NCBI GenBank assembly: GCA_964471825.1
Contig: CAYYKD010000004.1
Coordinates: 65,693 to 129,692 of the forward strand
Reading direction: 5' to 3'
Length of the DNA: 64,000 bases
From: CAYYKD01 sp964471825
GTDB taxonomy: Bacteria > Spirochaetota > GWE2-31-10 > CAYYKD01
The notes beneath the pieces were generated by a model. It had not been told where the DNA came from. It saw only the letters and a program-made list of their open reading frames with translations, and did no database searches. This document shows positions 28,327 to 37,132 of this stretch, piece after piece. Position 1 is the stretch's first letter, and every line of letters begins with the position of its first letter. The translations under genes and the position numbers were made by a program.

Positions 28327-28337
28327 TTGCAAGAGCC
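28327..28337. repeat. Reverse-orientation copy of the dispersed downstream repeat
   Basis: TTGCAAGAGCC, the exact reverse complement of GGCTCTTGCAA, 22 bp after the ABC exporter stop. No clean hairpin partner is next to it. The rest of 28338-28582 holds no recognisable gene. Confidence 0.5.
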
Positions 28338-28582
28338 GTTCGTTATATCAATTGCTGTGATTATACCGCATCAATACTCATTTTTATGAGAGTGTCAAAA
28401 TATTCGAGATAACTTAGACATTTCAATTGTTTTTATATATACCATTACTTATGCTGAAATCTTTCGAGGCTTTTTCATCAAACTTTTTGATATAATCATC
28501 TAAACAATTTGCCTTTTAAGATTTTTTTTAGTATATATCTATTTTACAAATCTAAGTATTAACAAATAAAATGGGGGCTTAT

Positions 28583-29104
28583 ATGATATGTGATGTTTGT
28601 AAACAACGCCCATCTCTGATAGTAGTCCAAGAAATTCGCGGATCAACAATAAATGAACTGAACCTCTGTCTTTCCTGTGCTTCTAATTATGGTTTTAAAC
28701 CAACGAAGGAACAATCTGATGGCGGGGTTTTTGACCTTCTCTCCGGTATAGTCGGCAGTCTACAACATGCACATGATATAGCCCTTAAAAACCTATCTGC
28801 CTTAAGCTGTCCTGTTTGCGGTTTAACAGGCTCTGAGCTTGTTGAGGGTGGAATCACCGGCTGTAGAAACTGTTTTTCAGTCTTTGATAAGATAATTGAT
28901 CATAATATAATCTCATATAACAAAACACTTCACTATATGGGTAGGTTGCCTGACGGACTAGGTAAGATGAAGGAAAATAGAATAAAGATCCGTACTCTGA
29001 AGAAGGAATTAAAGGAACATGTTATATACGAACGATACAAAGAGGCTGCTACAATTAGAGATCAGATTAATAAGCTTAAAGGAGTTAGTAAAACAATAAA
29101 ATGA
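28583..29104 (+). CDS. mcsA: McsA-like zinc-finger activator of the Clp system
   Basis: Adaptor known from Firmicutes to bind and activate the protein arginine kinase McsB and link it to ClpC. Four CxxC pairs are present (CDVC, CLSC, CPVC, CRNC), forming two zinc sites, and a C-terminal UVR motif (HVIYERYKEAATIRDQINKL) as in UvrB/ClpC. The ATG at 28583 (MICDVCKQRP) is preferred over 28571 because a GGGGG ribosome site falls between them, 5 nt upstream. The stop overlaps the next start (ATGA at 29101), giving tight coupling to the McsB-like gene. Confidence 0.9.
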   Translation: MICDVCKQRPSLIVVQEIRGSTINELNLCLSCASNYGFKPTKEQSDGGVFDLLSGIVGSLQHAHDIALKNLSALSCPVCGLTGSELVEGGITGCRNCFSVFDKIIDHNIISYNKTLHYMGRLPDGLGKMKENRIKIRTLKKELKEHVIYERYKEAATIRDQINKLKGVSKTIK

Positions 29105-30108
29105 CAAATTCAGTCTATTTAAATTCTATCTTTAATTCTTCACTGACAGTTACAAGAAATATTGACAAGTTCAACTTTACAACAAAACTTAACAACGATA
29201 ATAAAAAAAAAGTTGAAGAGCTTATACTTGATATTATTAACAAAAATGCGGATACAATAAACCTATACGACTTAACTGACGGCAACCCGGTCCTGCGATC
29301 TATCCTATATGAGGCAGGTCTAATTAATCGTGAGATCTTTGCTGCAAAAGAGGGTAAGCTGGCCGTATTAGATAAATTTAATGTTGCATTGGGTATAAAC
29401 ATTTTTGATCATATAACAATGTATTCATCCGCCGAAGATTTTGAATTAGCATTTATTTCAAAGGAAATATATAGGTTTGAGGAACTAATAGGCAGATCTA
29501 TTAATTACGCAGCACATAGTAAATATGGTTATCTCTCACCCTCTATTAAGTCTACAGGACTCGGTTTAACTGCAGAAGTTAAGGTTTTTTTACCGGGGCT
29601 GTCTGCTCTGGAAGATGCCGATATGAAATTTGCAGATTTAAAGAAAAAGGGATATGAGTTGATAAAAGTCATCCCGTTTGAAGGGGTAAAATCTTCATTT
29701 TATTCAATAAAATCATCTTTGAATTATGGTATTTCTGAAGAATCGCTTTTATCAAGATTTGAGCAGGGTGTCAGATCTATAATTGATATGGATAGAGACA
29801 TTCTAAAGAAGAAATTTAATAATGAAACTTTATCGATAACCGATACTATATACAGAAGTTACGGTATTTTAAGATATGCCAGAACCCTAACCTATGATGA
29901 GGCGTTAACTCATCTTGACAATCTGAGAGTAGGGTTGATTGTTGGGGTAGATCCATTAGGTAGAATTGAACTTAACAGACTTCAAAAAGAGATCAACCTG
30001 GGTCATCTTTCAAAACTGATTACAGGGAAATCCTTAACTGAAGAGGTAGCCAGAGCAGAGGCTGTCAGAGCAGTTATAGATCCCGATAGCACTTTACCGG
30101 AGAGTTAA
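29101..30108 (+). CDS. McsB-like protein, predicted catalytically dead arginine kinase
   Basis: It aligns end to end with McsB (335 aa versus ~360) and keeps structural landmarks: FDHIT, YGYL, LPGLS and a well-preserved IYRSYGIL. The active-site positions known from Bacillus McsB are changed. The SSRIRLARN loop reads NSSLTVTRN (12-20), losing two arginines. NEEDHIR reads NIFDHIT (100-106). LTSCPTNVGTGLR reads LSPSIKSTGLGLT, so the catalytic Cys is S148 and the ATP-binding Arg is T157. QISNQ reads SIKSS. Phosphorylation of arginine is therefore unlikely; a structural adaptor role between McsA and ClpC is the inference. It is coupled by ATGA to mcsA and lies 1 bp before clpC. Confidence 0.85.
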   Translation: MTNSVYLNSIFNSSLTVTRNIDKFNFTTKLNNDNKKKVEELILDIINKNADTINLYDLTDGNPVLRSILYEAGLINREIFAAKEGKLAVLDKFNVALGINIFDHITMYSSAEDFELAFISKEIYRFEELIGRSINYAAHSKYGYLSPSIKSTGLGLTAEVKVFLPGLSALEDADMKFADLKKKGYELIKVIPFEGVKSSFYSIKSSLNYGISEESLLSRFEQGVRSIIDMDRDILKKKFNNETLSITDTIYRSYGILRYARTLTYDEALTHLDNLRVGLIVGVDPLGRIELNRLQKEINLGHLSKLITGKSLTEEVARAEAVRAVIDPDSTLPES

Positions 30109-30109
30109 T

Positions 30110-32584
30110 ATGTTTAATAAAGGTTTTACAGCAAGGGCAAATAGGGTTATAAAGGTTCTCTCACAAGAAGAGGCTAAGAGGTTTAATTCAGACTCAGTTC
30201 AAACTGAACATCTTATACTTGCAATTCTGAGGGAAGAAGATGGCGTGGCAGTAAAGTCATTATTAACACTTGGTGTTGATATTAAGGAGTTTGTTCTTGA
30301 CATTGCAGATACAATTCCTAAGAAGGATGGACCTGTATATCTGGGAGATGTACCTCACTCACCTGTTGTTCATGAGATACTTGAAATAGCTGCAGAAGAG
30401 GCTAGATCTATGGGACATTCATATATTGGCACAGAACATATTTTTCTTGCCGCAATGGTTTCCCCTTTTTCATTGATAACAAATATGCTTGAAGATCTAG
30501 ACATAGTTCCAAATAAATTTAGAGAGGCTATAGTTAAGGTTATCGGTTTTGGTAGAATATCAGTCAAAAAAGAGATAGTTAAAAAAACCCCTATGCTTGA
30601 TGAGTTTGGCAGAGATCTAACAGCACTGGCATCTAAGGGCAAACTAGATAAGGTTATCGGCCGTGATATGGAGATCCAGAGAGTACTTCAGATTCTCTCA
30701 AGAAGAACAAAAAACAATCCGGTGTTGATAGGTGTTCCGGGAGTCGGTAAGACAGCAATAGTTGAGGGGATTGCTCAAAGGATCGTTGATTATAATGTCC
30801 CTGACACACTGGCCGGTAAACGGATAGTCTCACTTGATCTTGGACAGCTTATCGCAGGGACTAAGTACCGTGGCGAGTTTGAGGAACGCCTAAAAAAAGT
30901 GATGAAAGAGATAACAGAGGTAAATAACATTGTATTATTTATTGACGAGCTACACACAATAATCGGAGCCGGTGCAGCAGAGGGAACAGTTGATCTATCA
31001 AATATGCTTAAGCCTGCACTTTCTCGAGGTGAGATACAGTGTATTGGAGCAACAACAATAAATGAGTATAGAAAATATATTGAAAAAGATGCAGCACTTG
31101 AACGAAGATTTCAATCTGTTTTTGTAGATGAACCCGGTATAGAGGATACCTGTAGAATACTGCATGGTATAAAACATCTTTATGAGGCACACCACAATGT
31201 TCATTTTACAGATGATGCAATTGAATATGCAGCCCTGCTAAGCGAACGATATATTGCAGATAGATTTCTACCGGACAAAGCGATTGATCTGATGGATGAG
31301 ACAGGTGCTAAGGCAAGGCTTAATAATTCAGAGAAACCCGATGAGTTAAATGAAATTGAAAAAGAGATAGCAAAATTAAATTCTGAGAAGGCAAGACTAA
31401 TAAAAGAGCAATCTTTTGAAGAATGTGAGATACTAAAAAATGAGATCGATATTTTATCATCTAAGAAGGAACGGATTGCAAGTGCATGGAAAAAAAAGTC
31501 GCTTGATGAAAAGTTTATAGTTGATAAAAACAGCATTGCAGAGATTGTATCAAATATTACTAAGATCCCCGTATCAAGGTTGCAGGAGTCAGAGTCAATT
31601 CGTCTTGTAAATATGGAATATTCGTTACAATCATCGATTGTTGGTCAGATGCCTGCTGTCAAGTCTGTATGTGCAGCAGTAAGAAGATCAAGACTTGGCC
31701 TTGGTTCAAAGAAGAGACCTCTGGGTTCATTTATATTTCTAGGCCCAACAGGTGTCGGAAAAACCGAGTTAGCAAAGAAGGTCTCTGAGTTTCTTTTTGG
31801 TGATACAGATTCACTTATTAGAATAGATATGTCAGATTTTATGGAAAAACACAATGTTTCAAGACTTGTTGGTGCACCTCCGGGATATATCGGATATGAA
31901 GAGGGTGGACTGCTAACCGAGAAAATAAGGAGAAGGCCATATTCTGTTCTATTACTTGATGAGATAGAGAAGGCACATCCGGATGTATTTAATATATTAC
32001 TCCAAATACTTGAGGAGGGGGAAATTGCCGATAACCTCGGACACACAGTTTCCTTTAGAAATACTATAATTATTATGACCAGTAATGTCGGAGCAAGAGA
32101 GATAAATAAGGAAAGCTCATTTGGTTTTGGAGGGGGAGATCCGGCTGCAAGCGAGAGAGATGTCAAAAACCTTGCCATGGGTGAATTAAAACGCATTTTC
32201 AATCCCGAATTTATCAACAGAGTAGATGAAATCGTCGTATTTAAACCGCTACAAAAGGATGATCTCAAGCAGATACTTGACATTATGTTTAAAGAAACAA
32301 CGGAGAGTCTGTCAGAACACAAGATAGATATTATAATGACAGAAGAGGCAAGAGATATTATTGTAGAAAGGGACTATGAAAAAAGGTTTGGAGCCAGACC
32401 TTTGAGAAGAGCTATTCAAACTATGATCTCTGATCCGCTCTCAATAGAGATACTGAGCGGAAAAATTAAAGATGGTTGTAATGTTATCGTTAGAGGTGTT
32501 GAAGGCGAATTGGTCTTTGATATATCAGAAAAGAAAAACGAACAAAAAACACGAAAAAAGAGGGTAACCTCAGCAAAAGGTTAG
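30110..32584 (+). CDS. clpC: ATP-dependent Clp protease ATP-binding subunit ClpC
   Basis: Hexameric AAA+ unfoldase that feeds proteins to ClpP. Two Clp-N repeats (residues ~1-150) precede AAA-1 with Walker A GVPGVGKTAI and Walker B VLFIDELHTIIGAG. A middle UVR-type coiled coil follows (SFEECEILKNEIDILSSKK), then AAA-2 with GPTGVGKTEL, LLLDEIEKAH and the sensor GARPLRRAIQ. 824 aa is normal. Third gene of the mcsA-mcsB-clpC unit. The usual CtsR repressor gene is absent, so control must differ from that in Firmicutes. Confidence 0.96.
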   Translation: MFNKGFTARANRVIKVLSQEEAKRFNSDSVQTEHLILAILREEDGVAVKSLLTLGVDIKEFVLDIADTIPKKDGPVYLGDVPHSPVVHEILEIAAEEARSMGHSYIGTEHIFLAAMVSPFSLITNMLEDLDIVPNKFREAIVKVIGFGRISVKKEIVKKTPMLDEFGRDLTALASKGKLDKVIGRDMEIQRVLQILSRRTKNNPVLIGVPGVGKTAIVEGIAQRIVDYNVPDTLAGKRIVSLDLGQLIAGTKYRGEFEERLKKVMKEITEVNNIVLFIDELHTIIGAGAAEGTVDLSNMLKPALSRGEIQCIGATTINEYRKYIEKDAALERRFQSVFVDEPGIEDTCRILHGIKHLYEAHHNVHFTDDAIEYAALLSERYIADRFLPDKAIDLMDETGAKARLNNSEKPDELNEIEKEIAKLNSEKARLIKEQSFEECEILKNEIDILSSKKERIASAWKKKSLDEKFIVDKNSIAEIVSNITKIPVSRLQESESIRLVNMEYSLQSSIVGQMPAVKSVCAAVRRSRLGLGSKKRPLGSFIFLGPTGVGKTELAKKVSEFLFGDTDSLIRIDMSDFMEKHNVSRLVGAPPGYIGYEEGGLLTEKIRRRPYSVLLLDEIEKAHPDVFNILLQILEEGEIADNLGHTVSFRNTIIIMTSNVGAREINKESSFGFGGGDPAASERDVKNLAMGELKRIFNPEFINRVDEIVVFKPLQKDDLKQILDIMFKETTESLSEHKIDIIMTEEARDIIVERDYEKRFGARPLRRAIQTMISDPLSIEILSGKIKDGCNVIVRGVEGELVFDISEKKNEQKTRKKRVTSAKG

Positions 32585-32589
32585 GTAAG

Positions 32590-33096
32590 ATGGATATAAA
32601 TCTCAAAATTTATGATAATATTGATATTCTATTGATCTGCGGTTTACCCGGATCGGGTAAGTCGTATTTTGCTAAGCAACATTTTGAATCATCAGATCGG
32701 AAAAGAATTAACCGTGCCGAGATAAGGCGTTTGTTGTATGAGATGTCTCATTTCGGTAAGGAATGGCATGAATCTGATTATAGCGAAACAGACGAAGTTC
32801 TGGTTAAACATGTCGAGAAGAAAATTATCGAACACCACCTTCATCACAACATCAAGGTACTTATTGACAATACAAGTGTTACAAAACTCTCTAGAAAGTA
32901 CTATCTAGAGATTGCTAAAGCCACAAAAAAAACAATTGCGGTCATTTTTATAAATACACCTATCCAGGTATGTCTGCAGAGAAACAGACAGCGAACTGAC
33001 AAAAAACCTGAAAATGTAATTTCGAATCTCTTTGCATCGATTGAAATCCCTGATACTCGAGAGGGGTTTAATAATTCAACAATTTTTACAGGTTGA
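32590..33096 (+). CDS. P-loop kinase, polynucleotide-kinase/zeta-toxin-like AAA_33
   Basis: Predicted small nucleotide or nucleic-acid kinase. Walker A is GLPGSGKSYFAKQHF (~residues 17-31). An Asp in VLIDNTSV and a lid with arginines (LQRNRQRTDKKP) match the AAA_33/PNKP-kinase group. 168 aa means a stand-alone kinase domain. It starts 5 bp after clpC (AGGTAAG ribosome site), so it is probably in the same operon. Substrate unknown; no antitoxin-like partner gene is adjacent, arguing against a toxin role. Confidence 0.75.
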   Translation: MDINLKIYDNIDILLICGLPGSGKSYFAKQHFESSDRKRINRAEIRRLLYEMSHFGKEWHESDYSETDEVLVKHVEKKIIEHHLHHNIKVLIDNTSVTKLSRKYYLEIAKATKKTIAVIFINTPIQVCLQRNRQRTDKKPENVISNLFASIEIPDTREGFNNSTIFTG

Positions 33097-33162
33097 TTAT
33101 TAATTAAAACTGTGTTAATATCCGTCTTGAGTTTTAGATCGAAATATATTAGGAAAATAGAT

Positions 33163-34276
33163 ATGAAAAAAAATATAGCTGTAATATTTGGCGGAGAGTC
33201 GGTTGAACATGATGTGTCAGTAATCTCCGGAATGCAAGTAGTAGAAAATGCCGACAGAACTAGATTTAATATATTTCCACTCTATATAGACAAATCAGGA
33301 CAATGGTATAATGACAAAAAATTAAATGATATCAACACATATAGAGAGTTCAAAAAATATTCCTCCAAACTAAAGAAGTATTATCCATCAAATAAAAAAG
33401 AGAATGGTAATATTCTATTAAATATGGACTGTGCTGTAATATGTTGTCACGGATCATATGGTGAAGATGGTACACTGCAGGGGTTATTAAACCATCTAAA
33501 GATACCTTACACTTCAAGCGGCGTGCTTGGCTCCTCGTCTGGGATGGATAAGGTTGTAATGAAGCAGATTTTTAAAGGAATGTCACTTCCGATTGTTCCC
33601 TATATATGGTTTAATGGTTCCTCATATAAGTCAGATAATAAGTTGATAATTGAAAAAGCTGAAAAAGATTTGAGATATCCTATGATTGTAAAACCTGCAA
33701 ATCTTGGATCTTCAATTGGAATAGGGATAGCAGATAATAGAGATGAATTACATAGAGCAATAGAGGTAAGTCTCTGCTACGATGAAAGAATTATAATAGA
33801 ATCCGCATTAAATAATAGTCGTGATATTAACTGCTCTGCTATGAAGAGGGGAAATAGGATTGTCATTAGTACAACTGAGGAACCAATTAAGATAAAAACA
33901 CTTCTATCATTCGATGATAAATACCTTCAAAACAGATCAAAAAACGGTATGAAGGGGATGACCAGAAAAATGCCCTCAGATATACCTGACTCTTCAATTA
34001 GATTAATCGAGGAGATAACTGAAAGCGTATATGATAATATGGATTGCCGCGGAGTCGTAAGAATCGACTATCTCTATGATGATAACAGTAAGGCACTATA
34101 TATTAACGAGATAAACACTATCCCCGGTTCGCTTAGTTTTTATCTATGGGAAAAGAGTGGAATATCATTTAAAGAGTTAATCAGTATCTTAGTTGATGAA
34201 TCGATCGATTACTTTAACAAGAACTCAANNNNNNNNNNCAAAACCCGGAGCAGGAATTAAAAAATTAAGATCATAG
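33163..34276 (+). CDS. ddl: D-alanine--D-alanine ligase (interrupted by assembly gap)
   Basis: ATP-grasp ligase making D-Ala-D-Ala for peptidoglycan. Motifs: FGGESVEHDVSVISG at the N-terminus, MIVKPANLGSSIGI (ATP-grasp loop), GVVRIDYLYDD and EINTIPGSLSFYLW (metal and substrate binding). The ATG at 33163 follows AGGAAAATAG; the frame is open further upstream but lacks support. A 10-N gap at 34230-34239 cuts the last codons. If the gap is closed at zero length, or with the 3-base CAA overlap seen at the contig ends, the protein ends KPGAGIKKLRS at TAG 34274-34276. Read through 10 N it would stop at 34260. Confidence 0.92.
34230..34239. other. Assembly gap (10 N)
   Basis: Placeholder in the 3' end of ddl. 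The left flank ends CTCAA and the right begins CAAAA, a 3-base overlap. Confidence 0.98.
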
Positions 34277-34301
34277 AAAAAATAGTCATTAAAGAGATTG
34301 T

Positions 34302-35585
34302 ATGAAAAAAAGAGTCGTAATTACAGGAATAGGCCCGCTTACCAGCCATGGAAGTACAATTAATACTTTATTTCAATCACTTATTGAAAAAAAAATGGTG
34401 TTAAAAAAAATATCTCCGCCGGTTTCTACTAGGTATAATTTCAAATCTTCGTTCTATGTGCCTCAACCGACTGTAAATCTTGAAACCTATGGAATTGACA
34501 ACTCATATTCTGTAATTATGGATGACATTGGAAGGATGGCTGTGGCATGTACCTCTATTGCTCTTCGGGATGCGGGATTTACTTTGATCAAAGAGGACAA
34601 GATTTTTCATATCAGTGAAACAGCAGAGTCAAGATTTTTTGACAGAGCCTGTGTTATCTTTGGCATAGGCATAAGCAACCTATCGGCAGCTTTTCGTTCC
34701 CATTCTGCACATATTGATGAAAACACTTTAGTAAATCCGATCTACGGAAATAAACTCAGATATGATAGATTTGTTGTGCCTAAGATGATGCCCAATTCAG
34801 CGGCAGCCTGGATCCCAATACTATTTAAGCTAAATACACAATCATTTACAATAAACAGCTCCTGTGCATCCGGAACTATGGCTATCGGTGAGGCCTATAG
34901 AAAAATTTCTGACGGCTATTGCACGACAGCTATAACCGGCGGGTTAGAATCACTAAGAGACGAATCATATTCCATTATGCGCGGATTTGATACGCTCTCA
35001 ACATTAACTAAGTCAAAGGACGGCTCTCCGCAACCTTTTAGTGATGATAGATCAGGTTTTCTATTTAGTGAGGGTGGTGCTGCTGTTCTGATATTAGAGG
35101 AATATGAACAGGCAAAGTTACGAGGTGCAGATATCTATACTGAGATTGTTGGTTTTGATGCAAATAATGATAATCAAAATATTGTTCAGCTAGATAAGAC
35201 AGGTGTTAACATCCATAATTTGTTAAAGAGTTTAACAGATGGAATTAAATTGGATTATTTTAACGCACATGGCACCGGTACAGAGATCAATGATGAGGTA
35301 GAATCAAAGGTTATAGTTAAACTGTTTGGAGAGAAAACAAGTCAACCATATATCAATTCAACAAAGAGCATTCTTGGTCATAATATTGGTGCAAGCGGTG
35401 CAATAGAGGCTGCAGTAACTGCATATTCAATAAAAAATGGTCAGATCCATCCAAATTATTGCGAAAAACCTTTTAGTTTTTTAAATATTAATATAGAAGC
35501 TCTCAATACAGATATTAATTATGCACTTTCAAGTTCATATGGCTTTGGTGGTCACAATGCTGCAATTCTATTTAAAAAGATTTAA
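34302..35585 (+). CDS. Beta-ketoacyl-ACP synthase, KAS I/II-like
   Basis: Condensing enzyme of fatty-acid or polyketide-type synthesis. The thiolase-fold catalytic triad is present: nucleophilic Cys in NSSCASGTMAIG, His in NAHGTGTEIND and His in ILGHNIGASGA. GFGGHNA at the C-terminus is typical of FabF. Compared with FabF the N-terminal third is divergent, and no acyl-carrier protein, malonyltransferase or ketoreductase gene is adjacent. It may be a second, special-purpose KAS rather than the housekeeping one. ATG 34302 lies 25 bp after the likely ddl stop. Confidence 0.88.
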   Translation: MKKRVVITGIGPLTSHGSTINTLFQSLIEKKMVLKKISPPVSTRYNFKSSFYVPQPTVNLETYGIDNSYSVIMDDIGRMAVACTSIALRDAGFTLIKEDKIFHISETAESRFFDRACVIFGIGISNLSAAFRSHSAHIDENTLVNPIYGNKLRYDRFVVPKMMPNSAAAWIPILFKLNTQSFTINSSCASGTMAIGEAYRKISDGYCTTAITGGLESLRDESYSIMRGFDTLSTLTKSKDGSPQPFSDDRSGFLFSEGGAAVLILEEYEQAKLRGADIYTEIVGFDANNDNQNIVQLDKTGVNIHNLLKSLTDGIKLDYFNAHGTGTEINDEVESKVIVKLFGEKTSQPYINSTKSILGHNIGASGAIEAAVTAYSIKNGQIHPNYCEKPFSFLNINIEALNTDINYALSSSYGFGGHNAAILFKKI

Positions 35586-35597
35586 CGGAGGCACATC

Positions 35598-36521
35598 ATA
35601 GAATACTTTGTTATACTTGAGCGGATTGCTATACTTTTTTTAATACTGATTACCGGTTTTATAGTTAGAAAGCTTAATATATTAACCGAAATATCAATAA
35701 AAAATCTCGCATCATTTTTGATTAAGGTAACACTGCCGGCGATGATTCTTGCATCTATGCCCGATGATAGATCAAATCCAATTATTGGGGACGCACCAAT
35801 GATCCTCCTAATATCATTTGCAGTCTATGGTGTGTCATTTCTGCTCTCTATCATAGTTGTCTTTATATTAAGACCGGATAACAATGAAAAAGGTGTCATT
35901 GGATTTATTACAATCTTCTCTAATGTTGGTTTTATGGGTTATCCTGTTCTCGAATCTATATTTGGAAAGGATGCTCTATTCTATGCTGCAATATATAACA
36001 TACCGTTCAACATTCTAGTCTTTACTCTGGGGATATATCTGCTGGTTAGAAATAAGTCCGGTTCATTCAAAATAAGGCCTGAGCTTTTCATTAATCCACC
36101 TGCCGTAGCAGCAGTCATTGGTCTGGTAATTGTACTTATCAATATAAAACTGCCAAATGTAATCAAAGAGCCGCTTCATATTCTGGGAGAAGTTACAACA
36201 CCACTTTCTATGATAGTAATTGGCGGGCTTCTAACACATATTAAACTATCAACTCTATTTACAAACTGGAGAGTCTATGCTGTCGCTTCAGTACGCTTGC
36301 TATTTTTACCACTATTGGTGCTATTTGTCCTTAGAATATTCATAAAGGATAATGCTCTTCTTCTTGGTGTTCCGGTAATTATCGCGGCAATGCCCGCTGC
36401 TGCAAATACAGCTCTTCTGGCAGAGGAATACAATGCTAATCCTGAGTTTGCATCACAGACTGTATTTATAACCACAATGATATCGATTGTTAGTATTCCG
36501 CTTATTGCATCATTATTTTGA
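35598..36521 (+). CDS. AEC-family permease (auxin efflux carrier type); apparent AUA start
   Basis: Inner-membrane transporter with ten predicted helices, possibly for organic acids (malonate/malate carriers belong to this family). The usual family N-terminus is encoded upstream of the first canonical start (TTG 35718): LERIAILFLILITGFIVRKL, then ISIKNLASFLIKVTLPAMI. In that segment there is no ATG, GTG or TTG. A perfect GGAGG (35587-35591) lies 6 nt before ATA 35598, which is the best start; ATC 35595 is the alternative. This gives 307 aa, normal for AEC proteins. A sequencing error is also possible. It lies 12 bp after the KAS gene, so it is in the same operon. Confidence 0.85.
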   Translation: MEYFVILERIAILFLILITGFIVRKLNILTEISIKNLASFLIKVTLPAMILASMPDDRSNPIIGDAPMILLISFAVYGVSFLLSIIVVFILRPDNNEKGVIGFITIFSNVGFMGYPVLESIFGKDALFYAAIYNIPFNILVFTLGIYLLVRNKSGSFKIRPELFINPPAVAAVIGLVIVLINIKLPNVIKEPLHILGEVTTPLSMIVIGGLLTHIKLSTLFTNWRVYAVASVRLLFLPLLVLFVLRIFIKDNALLLGVPVIIAAMPAAANTALLAEEYNANPEFASQTVFITTMISIVSIPLIASLF

Positions 36522-36540
36522 CTACTCAAAGACTAATGAA

Positions 36541-36577
36541 GAGGATCTTGCAAAAATCCCTTCATCCAAGAACTTCT
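36541..36577. terminator. Hairpin with the dispersed repeat (GAGGATCTTGCAAAAAT)
   Basis: 36541-36557 differs from the 17-base repeat at one position. It can pair, with mismatches, with CAAGAACTTC (36567-36576). It lies between the converging AEC and MshEN-like genes. Confidence 0.55.
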
Positions 36578-36611
36578 ATTGGTAATCATTCATAGGAATT
36601 AATAACAAGAA

Positions 36612-37115
36612 TTAATCACAGAAATTTTCAATATCACTCTTAATAGCGGTTATTCGTGTTTCAAGTTCTATTAACTGACTTTTCATATTTTGAATTGTAA
36701 TTATCCTAAACTCTGTTTGTTTGGCCTGACTCTCAGAGATCAACTTCTTTTTCATTAATAGATGGCGCCCCTCCAATTCGCTAAGGCGAGTTTTAAGCAC
36801 AAAGGTACCCTCATCACTTAATTTTCCATTTTCCAGTGATACTGTTATCGATTTTATATTTTTAATAGCGTGACTGGTTATATCCTTTATAAATTCCTTT
36901 GAGTTTTCATCATTTAATATTTCTTCAAGGGAAATTATCAAAGCCTCATTAAATTGTGCCCTGGTAATATACTTCTGTTGAATAAGTATCTCCCCAAGAA
37001 GTGAGATTTGTTCATTATCCACCAGTTCCTTTTGTTCTGCCAGTGCTTTATCAAGGTCTGCCTGACTTATATGTCCAAGCTCAAGTAATATTTCTCCAAT
37101 AAATTTTTTCTGCAA
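36612..37115 (-). CDS. MshEN-like domain protein with C-terminal coiled coil
   Basis: Small soluble protein, 167 aa. Two repeats typical of the GspE/MshE N-terminal domain are visible: IGEILLELGHISQADLDKAL and LLGEILIQQKYITRAQFNEAL. In MshE such motifs bind cyclic-di-GMP. No ATPase domain follows; the remainder is a predicted coiled coil. The start is TTG 37115 with GAGGAG 6 nt upstream. It lies 17 bp downstream of dnaE and is presumably co-transcribed. It could be a stand-alone c-di-GMP sensor. Confidence 0.72.
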   Translation of the reverse strand: MQKKFIGEILLELGHISQADLDKALAEQKELVDNEQISLLGEILIQQKYITRAQFNEALIISLEEILNDENSKEFIKDITSHAIKNIKSITVSLENGKLSDEGTFVLKTRLSELEGRHLLMKKKLISESQAKQTEFRIITIQNMKSQLIELETRITAIKSDIENFCD

Positions 37116-37132
37116 GGTGACTCCTCTGTTTC

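Noticed and set aside
31645..32322. 225-aa minus-strand open frame opposite clpC
   Set aside because: Shadow of the highly conserved clpC AAA-2 domain; low-complexity Ser/Leu composition and no ribosome site.
32590..33096. Zeta-type toxin of a toxin-antitoxin pair
   Set aside because: Only the P-loop kinase core is similar; no small antitoxin gene precedes it and it is the fourth gene of the clpC operon.
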